Positions 48,268 to 59,058 of a DNA stretch of 64,000 nucleotides are shown here, piece by piece. Where the stretch lies: the NCBI GenBank assembly GCA_946412245.1, contig CAMKGM010000011.1, forward strand, positions 1-64,000, read 5' to 3'. Numbering within the stretch: position 1 is the first letter of the stretch; every line of letters begins with the position of its first letter. The position numbers and the translations under genes are program-made. This DNA comes from an uncultured Bacteroidales bacterium. GTDB lineage: Bacteria; Bacteroidota; Bacteroidia; Bacteroidales; Muribaculaceae. A model generated the notes under the pieces. It was not told the origin of the DNA. It did not search any database and was given only the letters and a program-made list of their open reading frames with translations.

Positions 48268-49137
48268 ATGAAAATAGCATTATTTGGCAACGAATATCAC
48301 CGGGAAATGATGGCCGACATTGAGCACCTGGTAGACCAACTGCTCTCGCACTCCATAGAGGTGCAAGTGGAGCCGTCGTACCTGGACTTTCTACAGACTC
48401 ATCACGCCTCGTTCTGCGCTCGCGTGAAGCGCTTTGAGGAGCCTCACAGCGACATGGTGGCGCTGAGCATTGGCGGCGACGGCACATTCCTGCGTACCGC
48501 CAAGGTGGTAGCCGCACACCACATTCCCATCATGGGCATCAATGCGGGCCACCTGGGTTACCTGACCACGGCACACATCAACCAAAGCCAACTGGTGGTC
48601 GACGCACTACTGAGCGGAAACTATCGCATTGAGCCACGGTCCATGTTGCAGGTGCAACGCTTGGACGACGACACCGCGTTCCCGTATGCCCTGAACGAGG
48701 TGGCACTGCTGCGGCAAGACACCTCGTCGATGATTGAGGTCGATGTGCTCATTGACGGAACACCGCTCACCACTTACAAGGGCGACGGTCTGCTCGTGTG
48801 CACCCCTACAGGCTCCACTGCCTACAACCTGAGCGTGGGCGGCCCGGTACTTGAACCGCTGTCGCGGTGCATGGTGCTATCGCCCATTTCACCGCACGCA
48901 CTCACCATGCGCCCCGTGGTGATACGCGACGATGCCTCGCTCACCATCACCACTAACAGTCGCACGGCACTTTACCAGGTGAGTATTGACGGCGAGTCGC
49001 TGGTACTGCCCAGCGGCACGGCTCTGACCATCACCCGAGCCCCTCATCAAGCACAGGTGATGCTGCTCAAGGACTATAACTTTGCCAGCACGCTGCGCAC
49101 CAAGCTCATGTGGGGCAAGGGCAACCGCGAGGAGTGA
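48268..49137 (+). CDS. nadK: NAD kinase
   Basis: SIGGDGTFLRTAKVVAAHHIPIMGINAGHLGYLT; YKGDGLLVCTPTGSTAYNLSVGGPVLEP. Confidence 0.97.
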   Translation: MKIALFGNEYHREMMADIEHLVDQLLSHSIEVQVEPSYLDFLQTHHASFCARVKRFEEPHSDMVALSIGGDGTFLRTAKVVAAHHIPIMGINAGHLGYLTTAHINQSQLVVDALLSGNYRIEPRSMLQVQRLDDDTAFPYALNEVALLRQDTSSMIEVDVLIDGTPLTTYKGDGLLVCTPTGSTAYNLSVGGPVLEPLSRCMVLSPISPHALTMRPVVIRDDASLTITTNSRTALYQVSIDGESLVLPSGTALTITRAPHQAQVMLLKDYNFASTLRTKLMWGKGNREE

Positions 49138-49167
49138 AAAATGCACCGACATCATTAGCTCTGAACC

Positions 49168-49872
49168 ATGCTCTACTACTACGACGACAAGCTATTGGGA
49201 CGCATCGTGGTGCAAACCCGACGCGGATCACACACCATCAGCGCACGGTGGCACGACGACCAGCTGCAAATCAATGTACCGCTGGGAACCCCCGTACCAC
49301 ATCTGCAACAGTTCATCGATGAGCATCGGGAGCGCATCATGAAGATGAAGGCACCCTCGCTCAGCTACGCTCAAGGACAAGTGGTTCAATGCTTTGGCTG
49401 CACAGTGACACTGGGTGTGCAAAGCGTGAAACCGCGACACATCACAATCAAGCATGAGGGCGACAACATCACCCTGGGGCTACCCGCCGACACCGACTTC
49501 AACTCGGCCTATGCCAAGAAAAACATCTCGTCCATACTGCAGCTCGTCATGGCACAGGAAGCACCCAAGCGACTATTCCCCTATGCCGAACAACTCGCCC
49601 GGAAACTGGGTGTGCAGGTGAAAGCATTCGAGTTGGGACGCGGACGCACCAAACTGGGACACTGCACTCCGCAGCGCGTGATTCAACTCTCTCGCAATGT
49701 CATGTTCCTCACGCCCGAACTCGTGGACCTGATCATTTGCCACGAACTGGCTCACTTGCAACACATGAACCACAGCGCGGAATTTCATGCGTTGTGCAAC
49801 ACCTACTTGAATGGGCGTGAGCGCGAACTCGATAAGAAACTCAAGCAATTCGCCTGGCCCATCATCCGATAA
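49168..49872 (+). CDS. M48/YgjP-like metallopeptidase
   Basis: LGVQVKAFELGRGRTKLGHCTPQRVIQLSRNVMFLTPELVDLIICHELAHLQHMNHSAEFHAL (HELAH motif). Confidence 0.9.
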   Translation: MLYYYDDKLLGRIVVQTRRGSHTISARWHDDQLQINVPLGTPVPHLQQFIDEHRERIMKMKAPSLSYAQGQVVQCFGCTVTLGVQSVKPRHITIKHEGDNITLGLPADTDFNSAYAKKNISSILQLVMAQEAPKRLFPYAEQLARKLGVQVKAFELGRGRTKLGHCTPQRVIQLSRNVMFLTPELVDLIICHELAHLQHMNHSAEFHALCNTYLNGRERELDKKLKQFAWPIIR

Positions 49873-49893
49873 TCCCTCACTCCATCCCTCACT

Positions 49894-50586
49894 ATGAAAA
49901 CAAGCATCTCACACCGCAACCGCTCTGCCATCCTCTCCACGGCCATCGCGCTACTGTCCCTGACGGCCGCATTGACAGGACAAGCCGCCCCGCCCTCAAT
50001 CAGCCAAACGCCCGACACCACCCGAATTGAGGACGCTCCACTCATGAGCGACAGTTTGCCTTGCGTGCGCGACTCGCTCCAAGCCCCTTCGGAGCAGGAA
50101 TTGGCAGCCCAACTGGCGCAAGTGAATGCCCCGCTGACGGGCAAGTGGCAATACGACGAACCCAGTGTCGATGCCAAGGGCACCGGATTTGTGAGCAAAC
50201 TGGGCAAACCCATCGCCAAAAGCAAACTCAAGAAAGGGCTGAAAAAAGCCTACAACAAACTCAAACTGAAAAAACGATGGACATCGCTCACGCTCACGGC
50301 CGGCGGCAAATGGACCTTGTGGCTCGTGGGACAGAATGTGAGCGGCGACTACACCTTTGACCCGCAGTCAGGCCGACTGGAATTCCGCTGGCACGGCGTT
50401 CCTATTGTGGCTCACGCGCGGCGCGACGGCAAGGACCTGCACCTGCTCTTCGATGCCGACAAACTGCTCAACATGATGCGACTGCTGGGCAAACTCAAGA
50501 AAAGCGATACGCTCAAGTCGCTCACCAAGTTGAGCAACAACTACCGCGACGTGATGGTGGGATTCAAACTCAAGCCTGCGCACTGA
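49894..50586 (+). CDS. DUF4923-like lipocalin-type protein
   Basis: Signal-like N-terminus; TGKWQYDEPSVDAKGTGFVSKLGKPIAKSKLKKGLKKAYNKLKLKKRWTSLTLTAGGKWTL. Confidence 0.7.
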   Translation: MKTSISHRNRSAILSTAIALLSLTAALTGQAAPPSISQTPDTTRIEDAPLMSDSLPCVRDSLQAPSEQELAAQLAQVNAPLTGKWQYDEPSVDAKGTGFVSKLGKPIAKSKLKKGLKKAYNKLKLKKRWTSLTLTAGGKWTLWLVGQNVSGDYTFDPQSGRLEFRWHGVPIVAHARRDGKDLHLLFDADKLLNMMRLLGKLKKSDTLKSLTKLSNNYRDVMVGFKLKPAH

Positions 50587-50629
50587 TACACCGCGCCACT
50601 CATTAAGATTTGGGTTTAATCAAGGCAAC

Positions 50630-50660
50630 AAAAAAAGCCTTGCACTCGCGTGAAAGGCTT
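50630..50660 (-). terminator. Rho-independent terminator downstream of the LuxR-type gene
   Basis: On the minus strand: AAGCCTT - TCACGCGAGTGC - AAGGCTT then a T-run. Confidence 0.75.
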
Positions 50661-50756
50661 GTAATCATTGTTAGTAAACTCGCCCTGGCTTGTTAGGACA
50701 TTACTATCGCCTGCCCAATCTTCATTGCCGACTGAAAACAGACGTGATGGTCAACA

Positions 50757-50972
50757 TTAGTCTATCTTCAGGATTCCGCGACGGTAGCAGTTGCCAATGA
50801 GTTCGGCCACATTGCGTGAGTCGGTTTTTCGGAGCAATTGTTTCCTGTGATACTCAACTGTGTTAGTCGATATAAACAGCTGTTCCGATATTTCCTTACT
50901 ATTTAGACCACTGGACAAGAGCTTGAGAACCTCAAGCTCACGATTGGTTAATTCTGAATTTCGAGCAATCAT
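50757..50972 (-). CDS. Stand-alone LuxR/GerE-type HTH protein
   Basis: 71 aa: LTNRELEVLKLLSSGLNSKEISEQLFISTNTVEYHRKQLLRKTDSRNVAELIGNCYRRGIL; no receiver domain. Confidence 0.85.
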   Translation of the reverse strand: MIARNSELTNRELEVLKLLSSGLNSKEISEQLFISTNTVEYHRKQLLRKTDSRNVAELIGNCYRRGILKID

Positions 50973-51302
50973 GTGTTCGGTTTTTATAAATTTAGCGTAG
51001 CAAAAGTAGTTACAAATATATAATTTCCAAAGATTTAGGGATTAAAAATCATAGAAAAATGCGAAAACTACTAATTTCGGTCTACTAAGTTTACAATTAC
51101 AATAGGAAGTAAATGGTAGTTGCATAAAAATGCATGAAAAAATGGAAAAGGTCAGTACACTAAAAATCTCGGAAACGGAATAAACGAAATCTTCCGACTT
51201 CAGTGGCAAAACCTACTGAAACCGGAAGACTGTGCGGGTCAATTGATATAGGGCCGTGATTGGAGTTTTGGCACAAAAACCGCACCCGAGAATGGGGGCC
51301 AA

Positions 51303-53723
51303 TTATTGCACGCCAAGAATCAAATTGATGAGCATCGTCACATCATTGACATTTATGCCACCGTCACCATTCAAATTAGCGGCCTCTGCATTGAATGTTT
51401 CGGGATTCTTGCCTAAGATGTAGTTGATGAGCACTGTAACATCATTCACATTTACTTCGCCGTCCTCGTTCACATCGCCGGGCTTGATGGTAACCGTCGG
51501 CTCCTCGCCCACAGTGAAGACCTGGGCACTACCCCACATCTTGTTGGTTGAGGTATCGTGCGGGTCTCGCAGCACCATGCGATATTGCTTACCCTGCACG
51601 CCGTTCGGGAATGGCGAACTGAACGAGAGCGTTGCCGTCTTGCCGCCGGCAATGGTGAGGAAGGGCGTGTAGAATCGGGTTACGATGGTCGTGTTGTCGA
51701 TATTGAGGATCATCAGTTCTAGCGTGCCATTGAACACGCCGCCATTGTTCTTCACGGTAGCCGAGCCCTGAATGCAACTGGCGGGCATCGTGGCATTGGC
51801 GGGCTGGAGAGCCTGCTGAATGCTCAGCGCAAAGGGGGCGGGTTCAGCTCCCACAGTCACGCTCAGCGTTGTGCCGGGAATCACAGCCTTGTCGGCATCG
51901 AGCATGGCAAGGGTATAGGTTCCCGGGGTAGCGGGAGCGGTAAAGACCATCTCGCGGTTCATGGTACAGCCGGCCTGCACATCCACTCTCGCCGATGCAC
52001 TCTCCGATGCAACTGCGCCGCTGGAGTTGAGCATCGCGAAGTACACATCGCCATAATACTCGCCCACGGTGTTGCTCAGCGTCGTCCTAACATAGACCTG
52101 CTGATTAGCAAGCGCCTGATTCATAATCGAGAGTGAGTCAACATGGAGCGCTGAAGCGTAATCGGCATCGGTAAAGTAGGCATAGCCGTCGCTCTTGACC
52201 TCCATGTTCACATACTGGTGAGGGCCACGGCCCACTTCCACAAAGTCCTTGACGGAACCATCGACACTCTCGTAGACAAGGCGCACAGTGTACTTGCCCA
52301 CGGCAAGCGACGACGGAATGGTCACATTATCCTGCCGGTTATAGCTGTAGTTAGGCTTCATCGTCATGGTCGATGTGGAGGAATAAGACGATGTGGCGAC
52401 CACTGTGCCTGCCGAATTGTAGACTTGCACCTTGCGCACAATGGTGGTGCTCACCGGGGAGTCGGTGCACACACCCACCATGCTCTTGGACTGGAAAGTG
52501 GCGCTATAGCCTTTCTTGACTCTGGTTGACTCAGTGTAGAACTCGCTGGCGTAGACCGAGTAAGTGGCGACTCCTCCGGCATCGGGTTTCATGCCTACAA
52601 TCATTCCTTGCGCATTGTTGTAGCCGCCGTTGCTACCGCCAATGCCCTGCTGGCTGGGGGTGAGTTCAAAAATCAGGAAGTAGCCGTTTGACTTGCCGCT
52701 CCAGCCCCAGTTAATGTGATAATAGCCGCTATCATCACGTCCGTCCAGTATAAAGGCATGGCCGCCTCCCGAGGCAGTGGTTCCGGAATAGATGATGAGG
52801 CGATTGGCCTCAAGTTCGCCATTGATGAACGAGGTCCACTCGTTGAGCGTGTAACAGTCGCGGCGCAGGTAGCGCATGGTCTTGTCATATTTGAAATAAG
52901 AGCCCAGCGCACACATGGCACGACGGGTGGCGGCACTACTGCTGCTGCCGTAGACCATATTCACCGAGATGCCGCAATCGCTCATAAGCTTGGCAACAGC
53001 ATCCTGCGACTCGACTGAACTGTCGTCGCCATAGGTGGGCGTCATCAAGTCCCAGGCGTAGGTTGAGTTGGCAAAGTTGGCACTCAAGTTGGCGACCTGG
53101 TTCGAGTCCTTGTTGAGAATACAAGAGTAAGAGTAACTGCCGGTGCCTTTTGTGGGCCATTTGTGGTAATACATGGCCTGCGCCATGGCAGTGGCGACGC
53201 AACCTGTAACGGCATGCTTGGTCTCACCGTCCTTGACATAGGTGGGACACATATTATTATAAGGTGCTCCTTGATTCCACTTGGTCTCGCCCAGTAGCGG
53301 TGCAATGGGCTGCGTGGCTCCGGCCGACGTGAGAACGGCACCTTCAGGCGAACGCTCAATGGCACTGATGAGTGACGCGTAGTCATCGAGCCATGCTTGC
53401 AGGTTCTCGGGAATGTCGGTGGGGTCAAACGTTCCGGCATCGGCATAGCCCAGAACGGCAGCCGTGCGGTCGCTACCGCTCACCAGCACATAGCCGGCTG
53501 CGGGCAGGTTGTAGACATAAAAGGCCGGTGCCTCACCCTGAACTTGACGGGTGTAGGCCAGTTGCAAACTTGCGCGCGGGCCGGTAGCCGGCATGTGGCT
53601 CGCTGCAGGATGCGTATTAATAAAGTTGAGAGCCAAATCGCGTGCCTGCTGCTCGGTGCGGGGAGTTGCCATCGTCACGAGGGCAAAGGCCACGAGCGAG
53701 AGCATGAGTTGTAGTCGTTTCAT
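51303..53723 (-). CDS. C10 family (streptopain-like) cysteine peptidase with C-terminal dockerin-like module
   Basis: VTGCVATAMAQAMYYHKWP (Cys), GGGHAFILDGRDDSGYYHINWGWSGKSNGYF (His); terminal GDVNEDGEVNVNDVTVLINYILG...NLNGDGGINVNDVTMLINLILGVQ. Confidence 0.95.
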   Translation of the reverse strand: MKRLQLMLSLVAFALVTMATPRTEQQARDLALNFINTHPAASHMPATGPRASLQLAYTRQVQGEAPAFYVYNLPAAGYVLVSGSDRTAAVLGYADAGTFDPTDIPENLQAWLDDYASLISAIERSPEGAVLTSAGATQPIAPLLGETKWNQGAPYNNMCPTYVKDGETKHAVTGCVATAMAQAMYYHKWPTKGTGSYSYSCILNKDSNQVANLSANFANSTYAWDLMTPTYGDDSSVESQDAVAKLMSDCGISVNMVYGSSSSAATRRAMCALGSYFKYDKTMRYLRRDCYTLNEWTSFINGELEANRLIIYSGTTASGGGHAFILDGRDDSGYYHINWGWSGKSNGYFLIFELTPSQQGIGGSNGGYNNAQGMIVGMKPDAGGVATYSVYASEFYTESTRVKKGYSATFQSKSMVGVCTDSPVSTTIVRKVQVYNSAGTVVATSSYSSTSTMTMKPNYSYNRQDNVTIPSSLAVGKYTVRLVYESVDGSVKDFVEVGRGPHQYVNMEVKSDGYAYFTDADYASALHVDSLSIMNQALANQQVYVRTTLSNTVGEYYGDVYFAMLNSSGAVASESASARVDVQAGCTMNREMVFTAPATPGTYTLAMLDADKAVIPGTTLSVTVGAEPAPFALSIQQALQPANATMPASCIQGSATVKNNGGVFNGTLELMILNIDNTTIVTRFYTPFLTIAGGKTATLSFSSPFPNGVQGKQYRMVLRDPHDTSTNKMWGSAQVFTVGEEPTVTIKPGDVNEDGEVNVNDVTVLINYILGKNPETFNAEAANLNGDGGINVNDVTMLINLILGVQ

Positions 53724-53919
53724 AAGATTGCGTGTATAGGTTTTTCTGATTTTTATTTTTATGCAAAGTTAAGTAAAAATATAATACCATTAAAACAAGA
53801 GTATCATTTTTAAGGAAATAAAACAATTCTGAGTGTGCGGGATTAAAAAAAAAGAAATAACTTTGCGGCAAGTAATGGAATACGATTTTTATAAATCAAA
53901 CAACAAATATTTCACAACA

Positions 53920-54435
53920 ATGAAAAAGACATTATTCTATTTGGCAGCCCTGGTGTGCTGCATAGCAACTGGTTTGGCATTCACCTCATGTGGCGACGAC
54001 GAACCCGATGTGACCGCTAACGCCACTTACTCAATCACGTTCGGCGAAAACTTCTTTGACGCTGTCGATGGTGTGGTTATCTACTATAAAGATAACGGCA
54101 AAATCAAGTTTGAGACCGTCAACTCAGGCACTTCGTGGCAAAAGAGTGTGAGTGGTAAACTGCCCTCTGAGTTCGGTTTCCAATGGAATTTCCAGGCCAA
54201 GGATGCTGAGTCGCTCACCATGGAGGTCTACAACCTGTTCACCACCGGAACTATTGTGATGTCGACCAGCAACGGCGCAGGCGTGACCCAGAGCACTCCC
54301 ATCATCAGCAACGCTGCTACCAAGAAGAGTGACGTGGTCAAGACCATCCAGAACGCAAGCGGCAAGTCGTTTGGCTACAAAGTGTCAAGTCGTGGCGATG
54401 CTACCCGCAGCGACAACCTGGACTACAAGCTCTAA
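53920..54435 (+). CDS. Small putative lipoprotein, function unknown
   Basis: MKKTLFYLAALVCCIATGLAFTSCGDDE lipobox. Start moved from 53833 because TAACTTTGC at 53858-53866 lies inside the longer ORF. Confidence 0.75.
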   Translation: MKKTLFYLAALVCCIATGLAFTSCGDDEPDVTANATYSITFGENFFDAVDGVVIYYKDNGKIKFETVNSGTSWQKSVSGKLPSEFGFQWNFQAKDAESLTMEVYNLFTTGTIVMSTSNGAGVTQSTPIISNAATKKSDVVKTIQNASGKSFGYKVSSRGDATRSDNLDYKL

Positions 54436-54468
54436 TCGCCCACTGATTTCTGAGCTAGAAACGCTAAC

Positions 54469-54514
54469 GTGTGCCGCGCTTGCCTCACTGAGCAAGCGCG
54501 GTACACTGTTTTTA
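54469..54514 (+). terminator. Strong Rho-independent terminator
   Basis: GTGTGCCGCGCTTGC - loop - GCAAGCGCGGTACAC then TGTTTTT. Confidence 0.9.
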
Positions 54515-54705
54515 TGCGCACCACCAACCGGCCACCACGACGCACAAAAACCAGAATAAATGAACACCAAAATGCAAACGATTGCATAAATAGCTTATGA
54601 ATTTTTATAAAAAATATTATGAATTATCGCAAAAAAATGTGTAAATTTCGCTGATTATAACCAAACTTAAAATATCAACTATAAACTATCAATAACCATT
54701 ACTCT

Positions 54706-57700
54706 ATGAAAAAGAAACTACTTACCATTGCATTTGCCTTGCTACTGCCCACGCTGGCAATGGCGCAAGGCTGGCCCGCCAACTATGGCGGTGTGATGTT
54801 GCAGGGCTTCTTCTGGGACAGTTGGACACAGACTCCAATCAATGGTCCTCAAGGTGGCGCCCTCAATTATTTGATTAACGACGACATGGCACCCGCTCCC
54901 GGCTACACCTGGGCCACCATGTACGGTGCCGGATGGCCTCTCGAAGCCGAGGAATGGCAGGTGCCCTTGACCACCTGGAGCAGTCTGCTTGAGCACATCA
55001 ACGACATCGCTCCCTACATCGACTTGCTGTGGCTGCCGCAAAGCGGTTCAACCATTTGCCCGCCCACAAGCGTGTTCAACAAGAGTCAGGATACCAGCGG
55101 GCGTAACGCTGTGCGAGCCTGGCGCAACGGCACCACATTCGAGTTCCAGAACGACAACATTATTAATCAGCCCGACTGCATGGGTTTTGTGCCGGTATTC
55201 TATTTCCATCACGGCATGGATAATGTCGACAATCCCTGGACCTACACTTATCACTGGGGTAGTTACACCGACGAGAATCCGACCAACGAAATCAGAACCT
55301 TCACGCCCAAGTCCTACTTTGGCACCGAGGCTGAATTGCGTGCCCTCATCAGTGCCTACCGCACTGCCGGCACAGGTGCCGTTGAAGATGTGGTGGCTAA
55401 CCACCGTGGCTGCTTCGGAACCTGGACATTCACCAGCGACGACGGTACCATTACCTACAACTCCTCAAAAGCCAATCTTGACTTCCCCACAGAGCTTTAC
55501 ACCGGACAGTTTGCCGGTCTGAATTGGGAACAAATTCGTGGTGGTCAAACCGTTGACCCAAACAGTAGCGAGTATATCTCTTGGGACACCAACGATGTGT
55601 GCAGCGACGACGAGAGCGCCTACAACGGCGGTCATCCTACCGGCGGTCCCGACTGCGGTGGCCAGGGCGAGTGGGCCCGCGACATTCAGCACCACAATCC
55701 CGCCACGCAAGCCAAGGTGGTGAAATACCTCGACTTCTTGAGAAACAACCTGGGCTATTTGGGGTTCCGCTACGACTACGCCATGGGCTTCGAAGGCATC
55801 CACTATGGTGAGTACAACACCACCCTGCGTCCCCCCTTCAGCGTGGGCGAATATTGGGGCGACATAGCCAACATCACCAGCTGGATTGGCAGCACATCAA
55901 TGGAGGGCAACTACCAGAGTGCCGCCTTCGACTTCCCATTGATGAACGCCATCAACCAAGCATTTAACTACGGTGACTACCGTTGCCTGGAAGGCGCCGG
56001 CATGATTGGCGACCACGACATGCGTCGCTATGCAGTGACCTTCGTCGATAATCACGACACCTTCAAGGACCTACCCACCGACGGCAGTAACTATAACTAT
56101 CAGCACCGCACAACCAACAGCATCGAGGAGGCTAACGCCTTTATTCTTGCCATGCCGGGCACACCTTGCTTGTTCTATCCGCACTTCATGCACGGCATCA
56201 TCAGCGGCGACAATGGCTGGCACCACAACATTTGCAACATGATCAAGGCCCGCCGCGCCGCCGGTGTGCACAACATGAGTGAGATTGTGGAAGTGCGCAA
56301 GCCGGGTAACAACGGCATCGCGTGGGTGGTGCAAGGCACTAACGGACAGGTTTGCTTCCAGCTGGGCGACGCTGTGAGCATGGAAGGCGTTCCTGAAGGA
56401 TTCCAAGAAGTGTTCTGCACTTCAGTGGGTCGTTACAGCATCACCAGCGGACTCGACTGGCAGAACAACACCAAGGCTCCGCTAATCACGGGTTATCCCA
56501 TCATCAGCAGGAGCACCTGCGGCTTTGATGGCAGCATTACTGTGAATGTGAAGCCATCGGCAAGCGACATCACCCTGGTTTACACCACCGATGGCACCGA
56601 CCCCACTCCCGCCAGCAGCCAAATCACCGGCATGAGCGGACAAGATTTCACCTTCACCGAGACCACCCGTCTTAAAGTGGGCGTGCTCACCGGCAATGTG
56701 GTGCAAAGCATTGTCTCAAACACCTATGCCGAGAACGGTAGCGACGCCAACACAGTAACCATCTACGTCAAGGCCGACGACGCTCCCAACCTGTATCTGT
56801 GGAGCAACAACAAAGATTACAAGCCTAATGGCGATTGGGCCGGCAACAAGACCACCGAAATGAAGACTGTGGGCGACACCAAGTGGCACTGCAAAACTTT
56901 CCCGCTGCCCGACTACTCAAATGGCGAATACTACAACCTGATTATCAACTGGGACGGCGGTTCACAATCGCACCCCATCACGGGCATCACCGGCGACCGC
57001 TACTTCATCTATGTCAACCACCAGCCCATTGATGTGACCGAACAGTACATTGGCACGGCTCTCACGCTGACCGCCGATAAGGAATCGGGCATCTACGACG
57101 GCGACATGACCGTGAACGTGGGCCTGACTGCCAGCGTAGGCGACGTCACCATCGTTTACACCATCGACGGCTCTGAACCTACTGCCGACAGCCCGCAAGT
57201 GTCAACATCTAACAACGGTACCGCGTCAGTGCGCATCACCGGCAGCGGCGAGCACGTGCTTCGCGCAGGCATCCTCAAGGACGGTGAAGTGATTAACCCG
57301 ATTACCCGCACCTACATCATCCAGTACTCAGCCTATCCCGGCACACGCATCTTTGTACGCAGCAACCGCGCTCCTCACATGTATGTGTGCGACGTGGTGG
57401 GCACAGCACCGACCGATGAAGCGTTCACCAACTGGAGCGGCAAACTGCTTGACCAGACGGTACAGGACGAGGACGGCTACACTTGGTATTATGCCGAATT
57501 CCCGGGCATGGAGTCGTGCACAGCCATCCTGAACAACGGCAACAGCGGAACCGCTAACCAAACCGAGGACATCACCGGACTGAGCGGTGATGTGTATCTC
57601 ACCTGGGATGCCGACAACCGCTACATCAACGTCACCGGACTTGACAAGCACCAGTCGTTCATCCTCTTCGAACCGCGCAAAGACCGCTGGGATGCCGACA

Positions 57701-58965
57701 ATGCATGGCTGCAAGTCATGGTTAGTGGCGTTGGCGACAAGATGCCTTTCAAGAAAATAGGTAGCACTAATGGCGGCAACAACATCTACAAGTGGAGCAA
57801 CGATGAGATTGCTGCTGAAAATGGCACCGAAATCCTCTTCCAGCGCATGAACCCCAACAATCACGAGGAACAATGGAGCTGGTCAAGTTCTGCCGACGGT
57901 CACCCGAGTGGCGGTTATGTGAAAGGCGGCTACTACTACAACGACATCAGCATCAACAACGGCTGGGAGAACTCCATCGACATGTCGCCGCAAGTGAACT
58001 TCGCCGACTTCAAGTATCCCGGTGTCTCGCACAAGACTGAAGACATTACCGAGGCTCTGCTGAGCGAGGTAGTCAAGGGCGAGCAAGACAAGTACTACAA
58101 TGTCAACGAAAACCTGACCGTGGGTTATGTTCTCGACGATGCCCTCTACGCCTTCAATGCCAGCATGGATGCCAACGAGATGCAGCATCCCAACAACGGA
58201 CTGGAAGGCGACGAACTGGTGGAATATGTCGACTTTGTAAATAATGAGTGGGGTCCAACCTCTCAGCGCGATTGGGTGAAGATTGTGGGCATGAACAATG
58301 TAGAGGATTATACCGCAGGCTCCGTGTTGAGCAATGTGACCGGTAAACTCATCGATGTCCTCAATCCCACACTGCAACTGGTTGTGGAACCCATCAAGGG
58401 TGAAACCGCCGGCACAATAACCTACAACACCTACACGCCTTGCAACTTCGGTGAAAGCCAGACGCAGACCATCGACACACTGACCTACTTCTTCTATCGT
58501 CCACAGGTCAATGAGGTAGCTCACATCACCGGTGCCGAGTATCAGGGCAATGGCAAGTTCATCGTCTCTGACAGAATCAATCCCGCTTTCGAAGGTGAGA
58601 TTCTGGTTGACATCAGTGCCGTTGATTCACTGCTGACAAATGCCGTGGGCGAGGCCGTTGATTTCGAAGCACTCATCACGCGCGCCGTTGAGCAAAGCGG
58701 TGGCGAGGAGCAACTGCGCATCACTGCCGACGCTTACAGCATCAAGGCCCTCAACGCTACCATCCTGCCTCCGGTCATCATTCCCGGTGACGCTAACGGC
58801 GACGGTGAGGTGAATGTAAACGATGTGACAACTGTCATCAACTACATCCTGGGCAAGAACCCCGATCCGTTCATCTACGACAACGCCAACGTAAACAATG
58901 ATGACGCTGTGAGTGTGATGGATGTTACTTTGATTATCAACCTCATTCTGGGTATTAACAACTAA
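54706..58965 (+). CDS. Large secreted GH13 alpha-amylase with starch-binding-type repeats and C-terminal dockerin-like module
   Basis: VMLQGFFWDSW, VEDVVANHRG, GFRYDYAMGFEG, FVDNHDTF GH13 motifs; starch-binding-like repeats; terminal GDANGDGEVNVNDVTTVINYILGKNPDPFIYDNANVNNDDAVSVMDVTLIINLILGINN. Confidence 0.93.
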   Translation: MKKKLLTIAFALLLPTLAMAQGWPANYGGVMLQGFFWDSWTQTPINGPQGGALNYLINDDMAPAPGYTWATMYGAGWPLEAEEWQVPLTTWSSLLEHINDIAPYIDLLWLPQSGSTICPPTSVFNKSQDTSGRNAVRAWRNGTTFEFQNDNIINQPDCMGFVPVFYFHHGMDNVDNPWTYTYHWGSYTDENPTNEIRTFTPKSYFGTEAELRALISAYRTAGTGAVEDVVANHRGCFGTWTFTSDDGTITYNSSKANLDFPTELYTGQFAGLNWEQIRGGQTVDPNSSEYISWDTNDVCSDDESAYNGGHPTGGPDCGGQGEWARDIQHHNPATQAKVVKYLDFLRNNLGYLGFRYDYAMGFEGIHYGEYNTTLRPPFSVGEYWGDIANITSWIGSTSMEGNYQSAAFDFPLMNAINQAFNYGDYRCLEGAGMIGDHDMRRYAVTFVDNHDTFKDLPTDGSNYNYQHRTTNSIEEANAFILAMPGTPCLFYPHFMHGIISGDNGWHHNICNMIKARRAAGVHNMSEIVEVRKPGNNGIAWVVQGTNGQVCFQLGDAVSMEGVPEGFQEVFCTSVGRYSITSGLDWQNNTKAPLITGYPIISRSTCGFDGSITVNVKPSASDITLVYTTDGTDPTPASSQITGMSGQDFTFTETTRLKVGVLTGNVVQSIVSNTYAENGSDANTVTIYVKADDAPNLYLWSNNKDYKPNGDWAGNKTTEMKTVGDTKWHCKTFPLPDYSNGEYYNLIINWDGGSQSHPITGITGDRYFIYVNHQPIDVTEQYIGTALTLTADKESGIYDGDMTVNVGLTASVGDVTIVYTIDGSEPTADSPQVSTSNNGTASVRITGSGEHVLRAGILKDGEVINPITRTYIIQYSAYPGTRIFVRSNRAPHMYVCDVVGTAPTDEAFTNWSGKLLDQTVQDEDGYTWYYAEFPGMESCTAILNNGNSGTANQTEDITGLSGDVYLTWDADNRYINVTGLDKHQSFILFEPRKDRWDADNAWLQVMVSGVGDKMPFKKIGSTNGGNNIYKWSNDEIAAENGTEILFQRMNPNNHEEQWSWSSSADGHPSGGYVKGGYYYNDISINNGWENSIDMSPQVNFADFKYPGVSHKTEDITEALLSEVVKGEQDKYYNVNENLTVGYVLDDALYAFNASMDANEMQHPNNGLEGDELVEYVDFVNNEWGPTSQRDWVKIVGMNNVEDYTAGSVLSNVTGKLIDVLNPTLQLVVEPIKGETAGTITYNTYTPCNFGESQTQTIDTLTYFFYRPQVNEVAHITGAEYQGNGKFIVSDRINPAFEGEILVDISAVDSLLTNAVGEAVDFEALITRAVEQSGGEEQLRITADAYSIKALNATILPPVIIPGDANGDGEVNVNDVTTVINYILGKNPDPFIYDNANVNNDDAVSVMDVTLIINLILGINN

Positions 58966-58990
58966 GTTTTCTAAGCAATAACTTGACGCA

Positions 58991-59024
58991 AGAAGAAGAG
59001 GGTGTGCCGTGGCACACCCTCTTT
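58991..59024. terminator. Bidirectional terminator hairpin between convergent genes
   Basis: AGAGGGTGTGCC-gt-GGCACACCCTCT with flanking purine/T-rich tracts. Confidence 0.8.
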
Positions 59025-59058
59025 CATTGGCAACAATCGAACAATAAAAACACGAGGT

